A stretch of 64,000 nucleotides of DNA from Allodiplogaster sudhausi (taxonomy: Eukaryota; Nematoda; Chromadorea; Rhabditida; Diplogasteridae), in assembly GCA_945643635.1 (NCBI GenBank), contig CALZFC010000019.1, forward strand, positions 1,692,501 to 1,756,500, written 5' to 3'. Positions 11,801 through 22,400 of the stretch are shown here, piece after piece (within the stretch, counting starts at the first letter, position 1; each line of letters begins with the position of its first letter). The position numbers and the translations under genes were made by a program. Below the pieces are notes generated by a model, which made no database searches, was not told the DNA's origin, and saw nothing but the letters and a program-made list of their open reading frames with translations.

Positions 11801-12740
11801 CACTGTATAGCAAACACCAGAAATGCAAGAATGATTGCATAATCGAATCAGAATGAATGAAGCAAGCACCTGCTCATTAGTGAAGACAGAAAGAGTTCCC
11901 GAGTTGAAGGGAAGCGCAGCCACATCTGCAGTGGTCAAGCTCTCGACGAAGGCTTCCCTAAAGATACGCAATCGTAAGACTTTGAAAATAACTCTTGTTA
12001 GAAAATAAACAAGGATTACATAGTTATAAAATATTGAAAATTCATTTGCAAAGAGGGAACGAAGACTATGGGAACTAAATACTCGAATAGATATAGGAAT
12101 TAGTGACGCCTATATATTTTTGTTCAATAAAAAAAGGGAGAGAGACGAACCGATCTTTGCCCTTGATATGCGTTTGCAGCATGTGGGAGACATCGAAGAT
12201 GGAAGCGTGCTTGCGAGTGTGGATACTCGAGTCCTGGAAAGGAGGAAGAAAAATGTTAGATTACATTAGAATATCAAGTAAATTATTAAGGCTTTCAAAA
12301 TAGAGTATGTCACGTGTGATTTTCGCAACGAAAGTAGCGCAAACTAATACATTGCAGAATTTATCAAGCAAGTAACTAAGAAAAAAAACCTTGATGCTCA
12401 GGTCGGCATACTGCACGGGCATGTCGAAGCCGGCAAAGTCGACGAGTTTCCCGCCCCGAGCTCGGTGAAGATCATTCAGGCATGTTTTCTTGCTGCTGCA
12501 AAAGATGAATTCTAATACAATAGTTAAGAAAACACGTTAAGCTATCACAGAATGGTCGACAGTTGAAAGAGGACTCACAATTGGAAGAACGGGAACTATA
12601 ACTTACTCAAGATTCCATTTTTTTTATAGATAACTTCTTCAACCTTTTCAAAAATGATTTTATGACTAGATCACTAACGTAGCAAATGCGAGGGAAGTGT
12701 GCAGTCCACGGGAATAAGCGAGGCACGACCTTTGAAGCAT
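7754..12740 (-). CDS. AMT: aminomethyltransferase, mitochondrial (glycine cleavage system T protein)
   Basis: In the mitochondrial glycine cleavage system, T protein transfers the methylene group from the aminomethyl-lipoyl H protein to tetrahydrofolate and releases ammonia. Twelve exons on the - strand: 12740-12679, 12495-12390, 12233-12151, 11957-11870, 10042-9941, 9838-9757, 9637-9492, 9190-9134, 8942-8813, 8544-8422, 8186-8065, 7852-7754. They sum to exactly 1200 nt (399 aa plus TAG), close to vertebrate AMT at about 400 aa, and every junction is in phase. Exon 1 encodes an Arg-containing, acid-free presequence starting [15 protein letters not shown]. Family landmarks: [77 protein letters not shown] and the C-terminal [13 protein letters not shown]. 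The reading frame is intact. Intron 4 (10043-11869) contains a 43-copy minisatellite, and two other introns hold long GA tracts. Confidence 0.96.
8191..8363. repeat. GA-rich minisatellite in AMT intron
   Basis: (GA)n is interrupted by three or four copies of GAGTGGGAGAGAACGGGAAA. A second GA block at 8650-8808 contains repeats of GAGGAAGCGAGAGA. Both are in AMT introns, with purines on the + strand and therefore pyrimidines in the transcript. Confidence 0.9.
10144..11820. repeat. 39-bp minisatellite, 43 tandem copies
   Basis: The unit AAATGGGTAAGAGACAAGAC + ACTGTATAGCAAACACCAG repeats with an exact 39-bp period. First and last unit starts (10144 and the end at 11820) are 1677 bp apart, which is 43 units. 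Copies are nearly identical; the variants seen are T to C at 10207, ACACCAG to ACACTAG near 10685, 11663 and 11702, and GAGAC to GAGAT near 10701. Near-identity implies recent expansion or homogenisation. It lies inside AMT intron 4. As 39 is divisible by 3, the array is open in all three - strand frames and in one + strand frame (repeat [13 protein letters not shown]). These long open frames are a by-product of the period and are not annotated as proteins. Confidence 0.98.
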
Positions 12741-13328
12741 GGCTGACTGCTGAAGAAGAGCGAAGTTATTCTCATACAAATAAAGAGTGACATCACTTTC
12801 CAGTGAATACTCTCGACAGACTGTGCTCAACGGAAAGAAAAGACAACCAAAAGAATGTAAGCAAGCGAAGAAGCTGAGGAAGAACAACAACTTTCAGCAT
12901 ACCAATAACGGTCAACGAACAAATACGCACGTGCATTTTAAAAAAAATGAAATTACAGTAGCTTATTGCAGTGGGTAGTCGATTAGGTCACAAACTATAA
13001 CCTTGTAATCGCCTTTGACCATCCTAAATCTAGTACAATCCTTTACCAGTCGATAGTGACTTAATTTCGATAGTGAATTAAGGATTTGATGCAAAGTATA
13101 TCATATTCCCATCTTTTCGCCTCATTTCGCTGACTCTTTTGTTATATCGAGCTGGCGATCCCTTTCTCTATTGAGAGGAGCTCTAGAGAGAGCCATTGGG
13201 AGGGAGAGTTAAGAGAGAGAGCGAGCGAGGGAGAGAGAGAGAGAGAGAGATAGAGGGAGAGAAAGAAAGATGTATTGAGAGAGATCTTTTTCTCCACTTT
13301 CCCTCTCTAGAGCTCTCTCATCTCGTTA

Positions 13329-13378
<50 letters not shown>

Positions 13379-13953
13379 CCGTCTCGTTAACAATCTTCTC
13401 TCTCTCTCTCTCTCAATCTCTACATATCTCTGTTGTATGAGTTCGCATTCTTCGTTTGGCATCTTGAAGGCAATTTTCACATACTATTCGCTGCTTGATA
13501 TTATTTGTTCAATAAGTATACACTTTATCAGTCAATCAGAAGATCTGAACAATACAGTATAACGATCATTATATTGCTCGCATTCCTCTTCCACATGGGA
13601 CCCGTCAGCAGATGTACACTTTTGAATGGTTACGCTTCGTTCAGAGAGCGAGCATAGATCAATGGAGTGCAAGGAATATCATTAAAGATAGTTCGAACCC
13701 ACTTAATTAGAGATCAGAAGGATTCGAGCTTAATTAGTAACAAAGGTCGTCTTTCATTAGAAGAACACGTCAAAGTTGACTCTTTCACGAGACAACACCT
13801 AAAGCTAAAAAAAGAAGCCGTAAACTGAGCCGCTATTCTCATTTTCGTTGTTTCAGTCGGCGGAGGTACTAGCAATTTTGTTCTAGAGGGAATAATGTTA
13901 ATTACCGTTGCAAACGAAAGATGAGTTATATGTAAATGAAAGATTGGTAGCGA

Positions 13954-13984
<31 letters not shown>

Positions 13985-14024
13985 GAGAAAGAAAGAGAGA
14001 GAGAGAGAGAGAGAGATTGCCCCA
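12741..14024. other. intergenic gap with GA/CT repeats
   Basis: This lies between the start of AMT and the stop of the potassium channel, both on the - strand. It should contain the AMT promoter and the channel's 3' UTR, but no TATA box or clear poly(A) signal stands out. Repeats: GA 13205-13265, CT 13333-13379 and 13396-13413 flanked by two copies of TCTCGTTAACAATC, and GA 13959-14016. The last starts 9 nt after the channel stop and would be transcribed as a CU tract in the 3' UTR. Confidence 0.5.
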
Positions 14025-15354
14025 TCAGAATAGATATCGCCGTGTCTGCTTCCTTCCGGATGTAGCAGAACGGCCCGAAACGGGCGTGGGATCAGCGTCG
14101 GCATTGTCCGCTCCCCAATGGCCGGTGGACTCGGCGAACTTGTCGATGATCATGGAGATTGGGAAGGCCAATACAATGATACCGCAGACGGAGGCGAGCG
14201 CTGCCACCACTTTCCCCCCTGAAAGAAATACTTTAGTCTTCAAGGATTAACATGCACCAATCAAACAAATTATATAATACAAATAGGTTTTGCGTGTAGA
14301 TGAAAATATAGACATGTGTAGATCAAAATGTCCGATTTCAAAAAAAAAGTACCTGTTGTAACGGGAACAAGATCGCCGTAGCCGACGGTCGTCATCGTTA
14401 TGACACCTGAATCTCATCAATAGGTCATACTAATTAAACAATTAAATCTAGCGAGTGTTGTTCTGTCCAGCGATCTCAGTCAGTCAAAATGCATAGGAGT
14501 GAAGAAATAAGAAATTGCTTGTGAGCTGTGAAAGACGTACACCACCAGCAGGCGGCGGGGATCGAGTAAAACTTGGAGTTGGGCTCATCCCGCTCGAAGA
14601 AATAGATGGCCGTTGAGAAGAGCATGATTCCTGTATGAAATGATAGCTGTGTAATAAGGTAATCAATGATTAATAGAGATATTAAAATTTACATATATGT
14701 GGTGAAAGTTAAATTTGATAATATAATAACGAAGGATACCAGACTGACCTGTAACGAGGAACATGCCAAGCATGCTCAGCTCGGCTGCGCTCTTCTTCAT
14801 CGTCTCCCCGAAAGCTCTATAAGTAAAATTACTCATGTCATTTCCAGGATCATCCAATAACAGCTTAATTCGTGGTCCTTTAAAAAAGATAAGGACTAAT
14901 TTATATTTTTTGAGTTTCATTTAGAGTGTGTGTACCTTAGTCCAGTGGAGTATCTCGCGAGCTTGAAGATTCTCGCCACTCTTGCCAGTCTCATCACACG
15001 AATCACCAGCATTGCACCTCGAATATATTTATATCTTTTTGCTGTTTCTTATCATAAAATATTCTCGAAGTTAAATACCAAAGCCCAAATAGCGTCAGCG
15101 CGCTGCGCGCGCTGTCGCCAATTAGCAAAATTAAAAGTTGAATAAACAACCACATTAAATAATCGGAATAGGCACCTTGAATTTCCTTTAGAGACCGGCT
15201 ATCGAGGAAGATCTCGATAGTGAATGGCAGGATCGTGCACAGATCAATCACGTTCAAGGGAGATTTAACAAACTTGATCTGAAATAGGAGGATTCAAGAC
15301 GATTCTTCTCATCTGGCGAGAGAAGGAGAAAGAAAGAAACAGAGAGAGAGAGAG

Positions 15355-15385
<31 letters not shown>

Positions 15386-16037
15386 GAAGGAGAGAGAGAG
15401 AGAGAGAGAGAGAACTTGCCTTTCGCGGGTTGCACAGAAATCGAGCGAGATATTCGAGTGTGAACCACGTCATGCAGCTGAAATTCATCTTTGTTTCAGA
15501 TTGAAAGCACAAGCAGGAATACAAGGAGAAGAAGAGCACACCAGTATTCCAGTCCGATCAGCCATGCAGCAGGGTCCCCCTTCTCGTCTTGCAGCTCAGG
15601 CATCGAACTCAGAATCAGGCCTTCAAATCACCTTTCAATAGTCCTTTCTATCTTTCTTTCTTTCTCCCACTTTCTTTTCTCTCTCTCTCTTTTCTTTTTC
15701 TCTCTCTCTCTCTCTCTCCCTATTTTCTTCTCAATCATCTTCGTGTACGCACCGGAAAGCGAGAGAAGAACGAAGAAGGCCGAGAGGATGGAGAAGACCT
15801 TGGCAGCGGAGGAACTGCGTGGATTCTCGAGTAACGTCCAGAAGACAAGTCTCTGCGGGCCGAGGTAAATCCGCTCGAAGTATTCGGGAGGATACGATGT
15901 TTCCACGTAGCCCTGGGATTAACAATTGGCTTTCATTTTGCCAAATACTGATCCTATACCATGAAATCTTTCATTTGTTCTGTTCCTCTCGTTTTTTCTC
16001 CTGTTTTCTCTAACTCTCTCTTTCTTACTCTCTCTCT

Positions 16038-16074
<37 letters not shown>

Positions 16075-17737
16075 GACCAGCTCCTTGCGCGGATCTCTCT
16101 TGCCCGTGTTGTTGTTCTCATCGAATGCGCAGCACGAAGAGAGATGATGCAGTGGGATGCGCCAGAAGTCCAGTTCGTATCGAAGGCGGATTGGGCAGAT
16201 GTCAAGGGGTCGGTGCAATCTTCCTGGACATTCAAACATTATAAAATATTCTCATTATTTTATTTCTATATCCATATGTATTTAGTTTACATTTTTACAT
16301 TCATCTTCACCAGAAACTAATTGGATTTAACTTTCAAATTGACCAACGAAACCTGTGAATAAGTTATTAGCATGCCATAACCTAGGGCAAAAATATTTAT
16401 TTAAAAAAAGTGAGAGTGAACCGGTAGTGTAGAAGTCGATGACGTACTCGAAGATGACGGGCGACCTCTCGAAGTAGTACTCGGCCGTTCGGTCGAAGAA
16501 GGCGTCGCACTCCGTCAGACGCTCCAGATGAGACTTGGCTGCGAAGACTCCCAAGCGACTTCCGTCGAGGCGGGACACCAACTGGAATAGGAAATACTTC
16601 AATATTTATGTTTTCATCAAAAATTTTACTTTTCAGAAATACTCTTCAAAACAGTTTTATTCAAGCTTACTTCTCCAGTATATTTCCGATTGGCATTTCA
16701 TTTTTTCTTCCGAATCCATCCTATTAATTTCTTCAATTAGTTGCTTGTCATCAGAATTAACGCAGAGACAATTTATACTTACGGGATACTGTCCTCTGCC
16801 GGATATCGCACATTAATTCTGGTGTACTACAAGTCGAATAACGAGAGTGATAGCAGTCCGGAAGCCTGCGAATCGCTGAATCAGACTGTTTTTCTTACCC
16901 CCCCCCCCTTAAGTGCATTCTAAATGCTTTTGCTATGCGCGGCGTAAGTTCATCTCATTGGGCTCCCTCATTAAAGACATTCTGGAAGAGTCTGCTGTCT
17001 GGTGCTTCCATCTCCATAAAATGCTAACTCGATTAGAGAATAAACCAGCCGATTAGTGATCAAATTCTCTTGGTGAATATCGTCAAATCAGAGATCATGA
17101 GGTTTACTTATCACGTATGCAAAAATTCAAAAATCTAAGATCGAGGCCATAAAAGACAGTAAAGGTCAGTGAAGCGAACTCTTCTGTCTGTTTCTCATTC
17201 ATAGTATACTACTTTCTTTCTTTCCCTCCTTCCTGGTCGATCTCTGTCTCTCTACTTCTCAGTATCCTTCTCTCTCTCACACTTCTCGTTCTAACCAGTT
17301 CGATCTGTAGCTTGGCACTTCTCCCGCCGACGTTGATGTTGAGAGTGCCCTTTCTGGCAGAGCCGTTGGCGAGTGGCGGAACGGGCGGAGATTGAGCAGC
17401 AGCGTTGTTGTCGTCCTGTTTCAGCAATATCCTCCTTATACTTTCAGTGGTGAAAAAAGAGAATAAGACAAAAATATCTTTCACGATTGTTTCAAAGAAG
17501 AAAAGAGTAAACCTTGGCCGTTCCCGCCTCGACGTCGTCAATCATGGCGATCCTCGGCGTGCCTGCTTCATCCTCCTCATTCAGCTTCTCCTCGTCGGGT
17601 AGATCAAAAGTGGTTGTGGTTGTCTCGGCGGCGGAGAAGACGGAGGGGGGCGACGTGGCGAGGTCGCCGTTCATCGACGAGGAAGCCTCCTTCAGCAGCG
17701 GCATCCCCATCCCGCCAGAGCGAGGCATTTCAAACAT
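14025..17737 (-). CDS. voltage-gated potassium channel alpha subunit (Kv family)
   Basis: This is a six-helix tetrameric K+ channel subunit of the plasma membrane. Thirteen exons: 17737-17513, 17415-17296, 16581-16422, 16223-16078, 15912-15753, 15620-15542, 15477-15420, 15278-15176, 15017-14936, 14816-14749, 14630-14541, 14406-14353, 14218-14025. They total 1539 nt (512 aa plus TGA) with all phases matching. Residues 1-90 are a Thr/Glu-rich leader. The T1 tetramerisation domain (about 95-215) begins LNINVGGRSAKLQIEL and includes YVIDFYTTGRLHRPLDIC and SSCCAF. S1 is near 255-275. S4 (about 352-375) reads VIRVMRLARVARIFKLAR, with a basic residue every third position. The selectivity filter is TMTTVGYGD at about 435-442. 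S6 reads VVAALASVCGIIVLAFPISM and lacks the usual PVP, and the C-tail is only about 45 residues. The intron after exon 7 begins with GC (AAAG|GCAAGT). The T1 motif suggests a Shaw (Kv3)-like ancestry, but subfamily assignment is uncertain. Confidence 0.93.
15340..15412. repeat. (GA)n tract in Kv intron
   Basis: Nearly pure GA occupies the GC-AG intron between 15279 and 15419. Opposite-polarity CT tracts occupy two upstream Kv introns, at 15675-15720 and 16026-16074. Confidence 0.9.
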
Positions 17738-18633
17738 CTTCAATAGCTACAGGAATTTTATTCTTTGAAAAGACCCATTTATGAAATGTTTCACTTTGTA
17801 TACAAATGTTTGTGTTAATTTTGTACTAAATATACATATGATTTGCAAACACGTTCTTATTTTCAGGTAAATTTTTATATTCCTAAATTTTTTAAGGAAC
17901 GAAATGTATTGCAATCACAGAAGACTCCAAAACAAATGTGGGAAGAAGTGTGCGTGGCTGTAAAGTGCATGAGAAGGAGACGGAAAGGCAAAGGGGGTCC
18001 CGACCACAAAACAACCACGAAACAAGAAGAAGAGGAGGGGGAGAGAAAGGCATGCGGCACGTGGAAGGAATGATCTCGATGTAGACATCAAAGGAAGAGA
18101 ATACAAAACGGAAATCACAACTGAAAACCGAGTTGAATACAAACATAGTACATGAAAGGGTTAGTAACGACAAGTAAAGAGAGCATTCGCGTAAAGGATC
18201 TAACACAGGCGATAGAGACAGAAGAGAGACATCACAACTCGACAGCATAATCACAATGACAATTACGCTTTAAGCTAACGCGAGAGAAATAACGCGTGCT
18301 ATAATGCAAGTTCCCAGGTAAGAAAACGTCACGATGACAACCTCGCCACAATAGAGAAGGCACCCTACGGCATTTCTGATAGAGAGAGAGAGAGAGAGAG
18401 AGATAGAGAGAGAGTGGGAACAGAATAAGGTAGAAGAGAAAGAGAGACGTGCAAGCATATCTTAGTGTATCACAACGATCCAGGATGGCTCGCATTACAG
18501 TATTCCACTTGAACTACCGTTTCTCTTCCCATTAACATATCGCGCGAGGAGACGGAGCGTCCACGCGCGAATGCAGAGGGAAAGCGAGCGCGCGACTCAC
18601 GCGATCGCCCGTGGTACATGACAAGAGAGATTG

Positions 18634-18680
18634 CCTTAATCTTAAACTTAACCTTAACCTTAGCCTTAACCTTAGTATTA
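18634..18680. repeat. degenerate telomere-like hexamer array
   Basis: About seven tandem CTTAAN/CTTAGN units (CTTAAT CTTAAA CTTAAC CTTAAC CTTAGC CTTAAC CTTAG). The reverse complement resembles a degenerate TTAGGC-type array, as in nematode telomeres, but no perfect telomeric unit tandem is present. Confidence 0.5.
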
Positions 18681-18897
18681 GTCTTCCAAGCCATTTACAA
18701 CTCATTGAGACAATTGGTATTGCGAGACCGAGAGACGGAGCATTCAACAATTGATGACGCAAGCGGACAACTTTCTTTTTGCAACTCTCGCTATTATAAA
18801 CAAAACGGTGGTTGCAATATTGAGAGAAGGGCAAGGTTTGTGGAGAGAGAGGAGATGACATGATGTGACAGGGAATGTCTGTAGAAATTATGAGAAT

Positions 18898-18942
<45 letters not shown>

Positions 18943-19358
18943 CGGATCAAAGCAAAAGAGCGAAAGAGAGACAAAGAGCAGTGAAAGAGAGAAAAGTAAG
19001 AGAGTGAAAGAAGAGAAAGAGCAAGAGAGGAAAACGGTGGGATGCAACAACTGTTTCTCAGATGACTGGAACCTTGGATGGTGAGAAAGTGTGAACGCCA
19101 TGCAAGGAAGGAAGAGGTTGAGACGGTAGCACACTTCCTTTGATTATGAGTGAAATGGTCAATGGAAGTTCCTTTGAGGGGGGAGGGGTACGGCTTGCTC
19201 ATTAGCCTCCTTCCGGTCACGCCCCTTCTAATTCCTCCGGGGTATGTCCCCAAGGTGCGTCTGGCCTCTAGAGCATGATTACATTCATGAACCAAGAGGG
19301 AGATGCCAGAGAGGATTGATGGATCACTCGTTTGTGGCACCGGTTAGAAAATTTTGCA

Positions 19359-19497
19359 GGGAGAGAGAGAAAGACAGAGAGGGGGAGGGAGAGAGGAGAG
19401 AGAGAAAGACAGAGAGGGGGAGGGAGAGAGGAGAGAGAGAAAGACAGAGAGGGGGAGGGAAAGAGAGAAAGACAGAGAGGGGGAGGGAGAGAGTGGT
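19359..19497. repeat. purine minisatellite, period about 33 bp
   Basis: Four copies of a unit containing GAGAGAAAGACAGAGAGGGG then GAGGGAGAGAG; the third copy is shorter. The + strand is almost entirely purine over 139 bp. Confidence 0.85.
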
Positions 19498-22400
19498 GAA
19501 GGCCCGAGACTAACAGAGATCGGTTCTTGGACTTTTTGAGAGGAGCTCCAAGCAGCTGATTCGACGAGAATTAATTAGGAATTTAAAGTGGTGATTTAAT
19601 TAAGCAATTTGCAAATGCCTACAGATGTTTAAAAAAATAACTTTATGGCTAATATTTTCTGAAATAATAATGTCGATCTTAATTTTTCTATCCAGTCTTA
19701 TTTCAAAAAATGATAAATGTCACGATGTTACTTGTAGCCAAGACCAACGCAGAACTTGGGGTGGTCTTCTCGTGCGAAGTCACATGGGAAAGAGTCAAGA
19801 GCATTTTTAGGGTGGGACTACGGCAAAAAAGTAAGACAAGAAATAGGAAGAGGACACAGAGAAGTTAGAGAAATAAACTCCCTGAATTCGCAGAAAAAAA
19901 AGAACATCCCTCGAGAAACGGCGAACAAAAGAGCGCCGATTAATGCAATTTCGACGTGACTTCTCGAGAATCAGGAATAAGGGTAAAATAGTAGAGAGAG
20001 AGAGAGAGAGAGAGATTTGGACGGGTAGAGAATTAGGGTTGAAGCGAGGGAGGGAGAGAGCGAGGAAGTGGAGAAAAGAGGTGAGAAGCCTAAAATTCTT
20101 AGGAAAACGGCGAGTTCCTCATACCGGCCCATGCTGAATGCTGTTCTGATTTGGCCTACGAATGATTGGATAGAGCGGAGATATGAACGGAGTATTCATC
20201 GGGAGAAAACGTGGAGATGACATTCAGCCAGCAAAAAGGAAACGGAAAGGGAAAGGCGGGAGAGAAGAGAAAAAAAGAAGAAAAGGAAGAATAAGTTGAC
20301 CTTGAAGCCGAAGTTATAAAGGATAAAAGGAGAAGCTTGGAGGAGGGCGGGGGGGGGGGGAGAGACGTCACCCCCCTCTCCCCCCTCCTCCTGCCAGAAG
20401 TCCTTAGCCTTCCAGACAGGCGCCACCATTCACTCGTGATTTCTCTGCCGCACTTTTTTTTGTCAGCTTGCACGAAAACAAAGCCCGCCGCACTTTTCGC
20501 GACGTTCTCCGACAAGAATCTTTGTCGTAGAGAAGTAAGAAAAGTAAATTGCGCTCGCAACTTTCAACCACAAAACAGAAAATGGATGGCGGAATCCCAA
20601 GGAAAGAAAATTTGTAGATATGAAAGATATGAGCGATAAATGCAAGATGAGAATGTCGTGAGCTACAGCAGAAGCTGCACGAAGTGGTGCTTTCTCACAT
20701 GGCGTAGAATTCTCGTGGAGGAGATGTTGACTGCACGGAGTACGACATTTCTGTCGAAGAGGAGGAGGCCAAGCGCTCGCGAGAGAAGAAAAATGATAAA
20801 CGACTGATGGAGCCAGTCATAATTCAGTGATTCGATCAGAAAGAGGAAGCGAGAAAAAGTGAACGATGATGAAAAGAAGGGAAGAAGGGGAAGAAGAAGC
20901 TGGGCCAGTGCCCGGGGGCAGACCAGAAGAAGCAACTACCATTCCTTCCTTGCCAGATCCGCCAAGGGTGCACCATCTCAAGACGACTAATGGCTGCATC
21001 CTTAACTGTGACCTCACAAATTGGCTCGCGCGAGAACTCTCAGCTAATGCAGAGGAGACATATGGACATGTGCGGAAAGCGTGTGAAAGGGATGAGCTCA
21101 GGGCTTATCTCTCAGCAGTCTTCGGATAAGAACATCCTCATCAAAAGCAACTCGAACACTCTTCTTTTCTATCCTCAATAGAACAACCTCGTGGATACGA
21201 AACAGAATAATGAAAACCATCCACAATGTATGTATCTTGCTTTGACTTTGAAGAAAATCAATTGTAACAAAAGAAGCAGATGCTAGCCACTCACAGTCAT
21301 CTCGTTAATGAGGAGATTGAAGTGTTTACAGCTATTGAAGACGAGATTCAAGTGGAACGATTCAAATAGTTTTCCGAGAAATTGTTAGCAAAGAAATGAA
21401 AACAATCCTTTTCTTTGAGAAATTCAAATGATCAAAACAGGATTCTAGGCTTCAACTTTTATCCAGTAGATGGTTTTATGGATTTGACGGATCATCGCAT
21501 CTCAAAAGCTGCTCAGGGAATTACAAAAAGTGTCGGTTGTAATAATGAAGGAAAAAAGGACGACACTGCAAACGACTCATTTCTGGACGTCATTTCAACT
21601 CGTCGGGTGGGCATTAATTTCCGACTTTCTTAATCTTCCACCTCTCGCCATCAGCCACATGCATGTGGGGTCCAAGACGTCTTTTCTTAGTTTCCGCTCG
21701 CTCTCTGACCATCACCTTCTCTAATGTCTCTCTCTCTCTCTAACTTACTCACCAACTTGCTCTCTCTCCTAATCCATCTATCTTCTCTCTGTGTCTCTCT
21801 CTCTTTCTCTCTCTCTCTCTTTGACTCCATCTCTCACTCCCATTTGCCAAAACATGTCTTTTGCCCGGACAAGAGAAACGTTGAAGAGTGTGACACTCAA
21901 AATAGGTAGATACGCAAAGGAACAGAGTAAGTAGGATACAAGACATTGCTGGGAGGTATGAAGCGGAAAGGTTATAGAGATGGTTAGAGTGGAAGAGCGA
22001 AAGAAGCTAAAATATAATGATGCACAAAACGAAAAGATGGCTGACGGAAATATGTCAAAAATGTCTCGCTGTGTGTAGGTGTCATCTGCCTAGACACTGG
22101 ACGGGAGGGCCAACGTAAGTGGACTGACGATTGAAAGGATGGCATGAGAGAGAAAGAGAAAGAGAGAGAAAATGAGAGAGTCGAGCAGAGAAAGAGAATT
22201 CGGCTTCCAGAGAGAAACACAGATGTTTACCTATCACTGGAGAAATAGCCATGGGGCCAGAACGATGCCACATTTTGCCCAGTCATTTTAGAATCTTTCA
22301 GCCATGACAGTCGGACTGTAGCGTACGTTTGTGAAATAGACAGAGGCATAGAGGGGGAGAGAAGTTGTTAGTGAAACAGAGAGAAATACTTTATTTATGA

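Noticed and set aside
10144..11820. CRISPR-like array
   Set aside because: Units are contiguous and identical with no variable spacers, in a eukaryotic intron; it is a minisatellite.
10096..11971. Very long - strand open frames (up to about 619 codons) of 13-residue repeats
   Set aside because: They arise because the 39-bp minisatellite has a period divisible by three; they sit inside an AMT intron, and all three frames are open alike, which is not the pattern of a coding repeat.
13680..13710. tRNA-like B box (GGGTTCGAAC on the - strand)
   Set aside because: No matching A box or cloverleaf stems at the proper distance.
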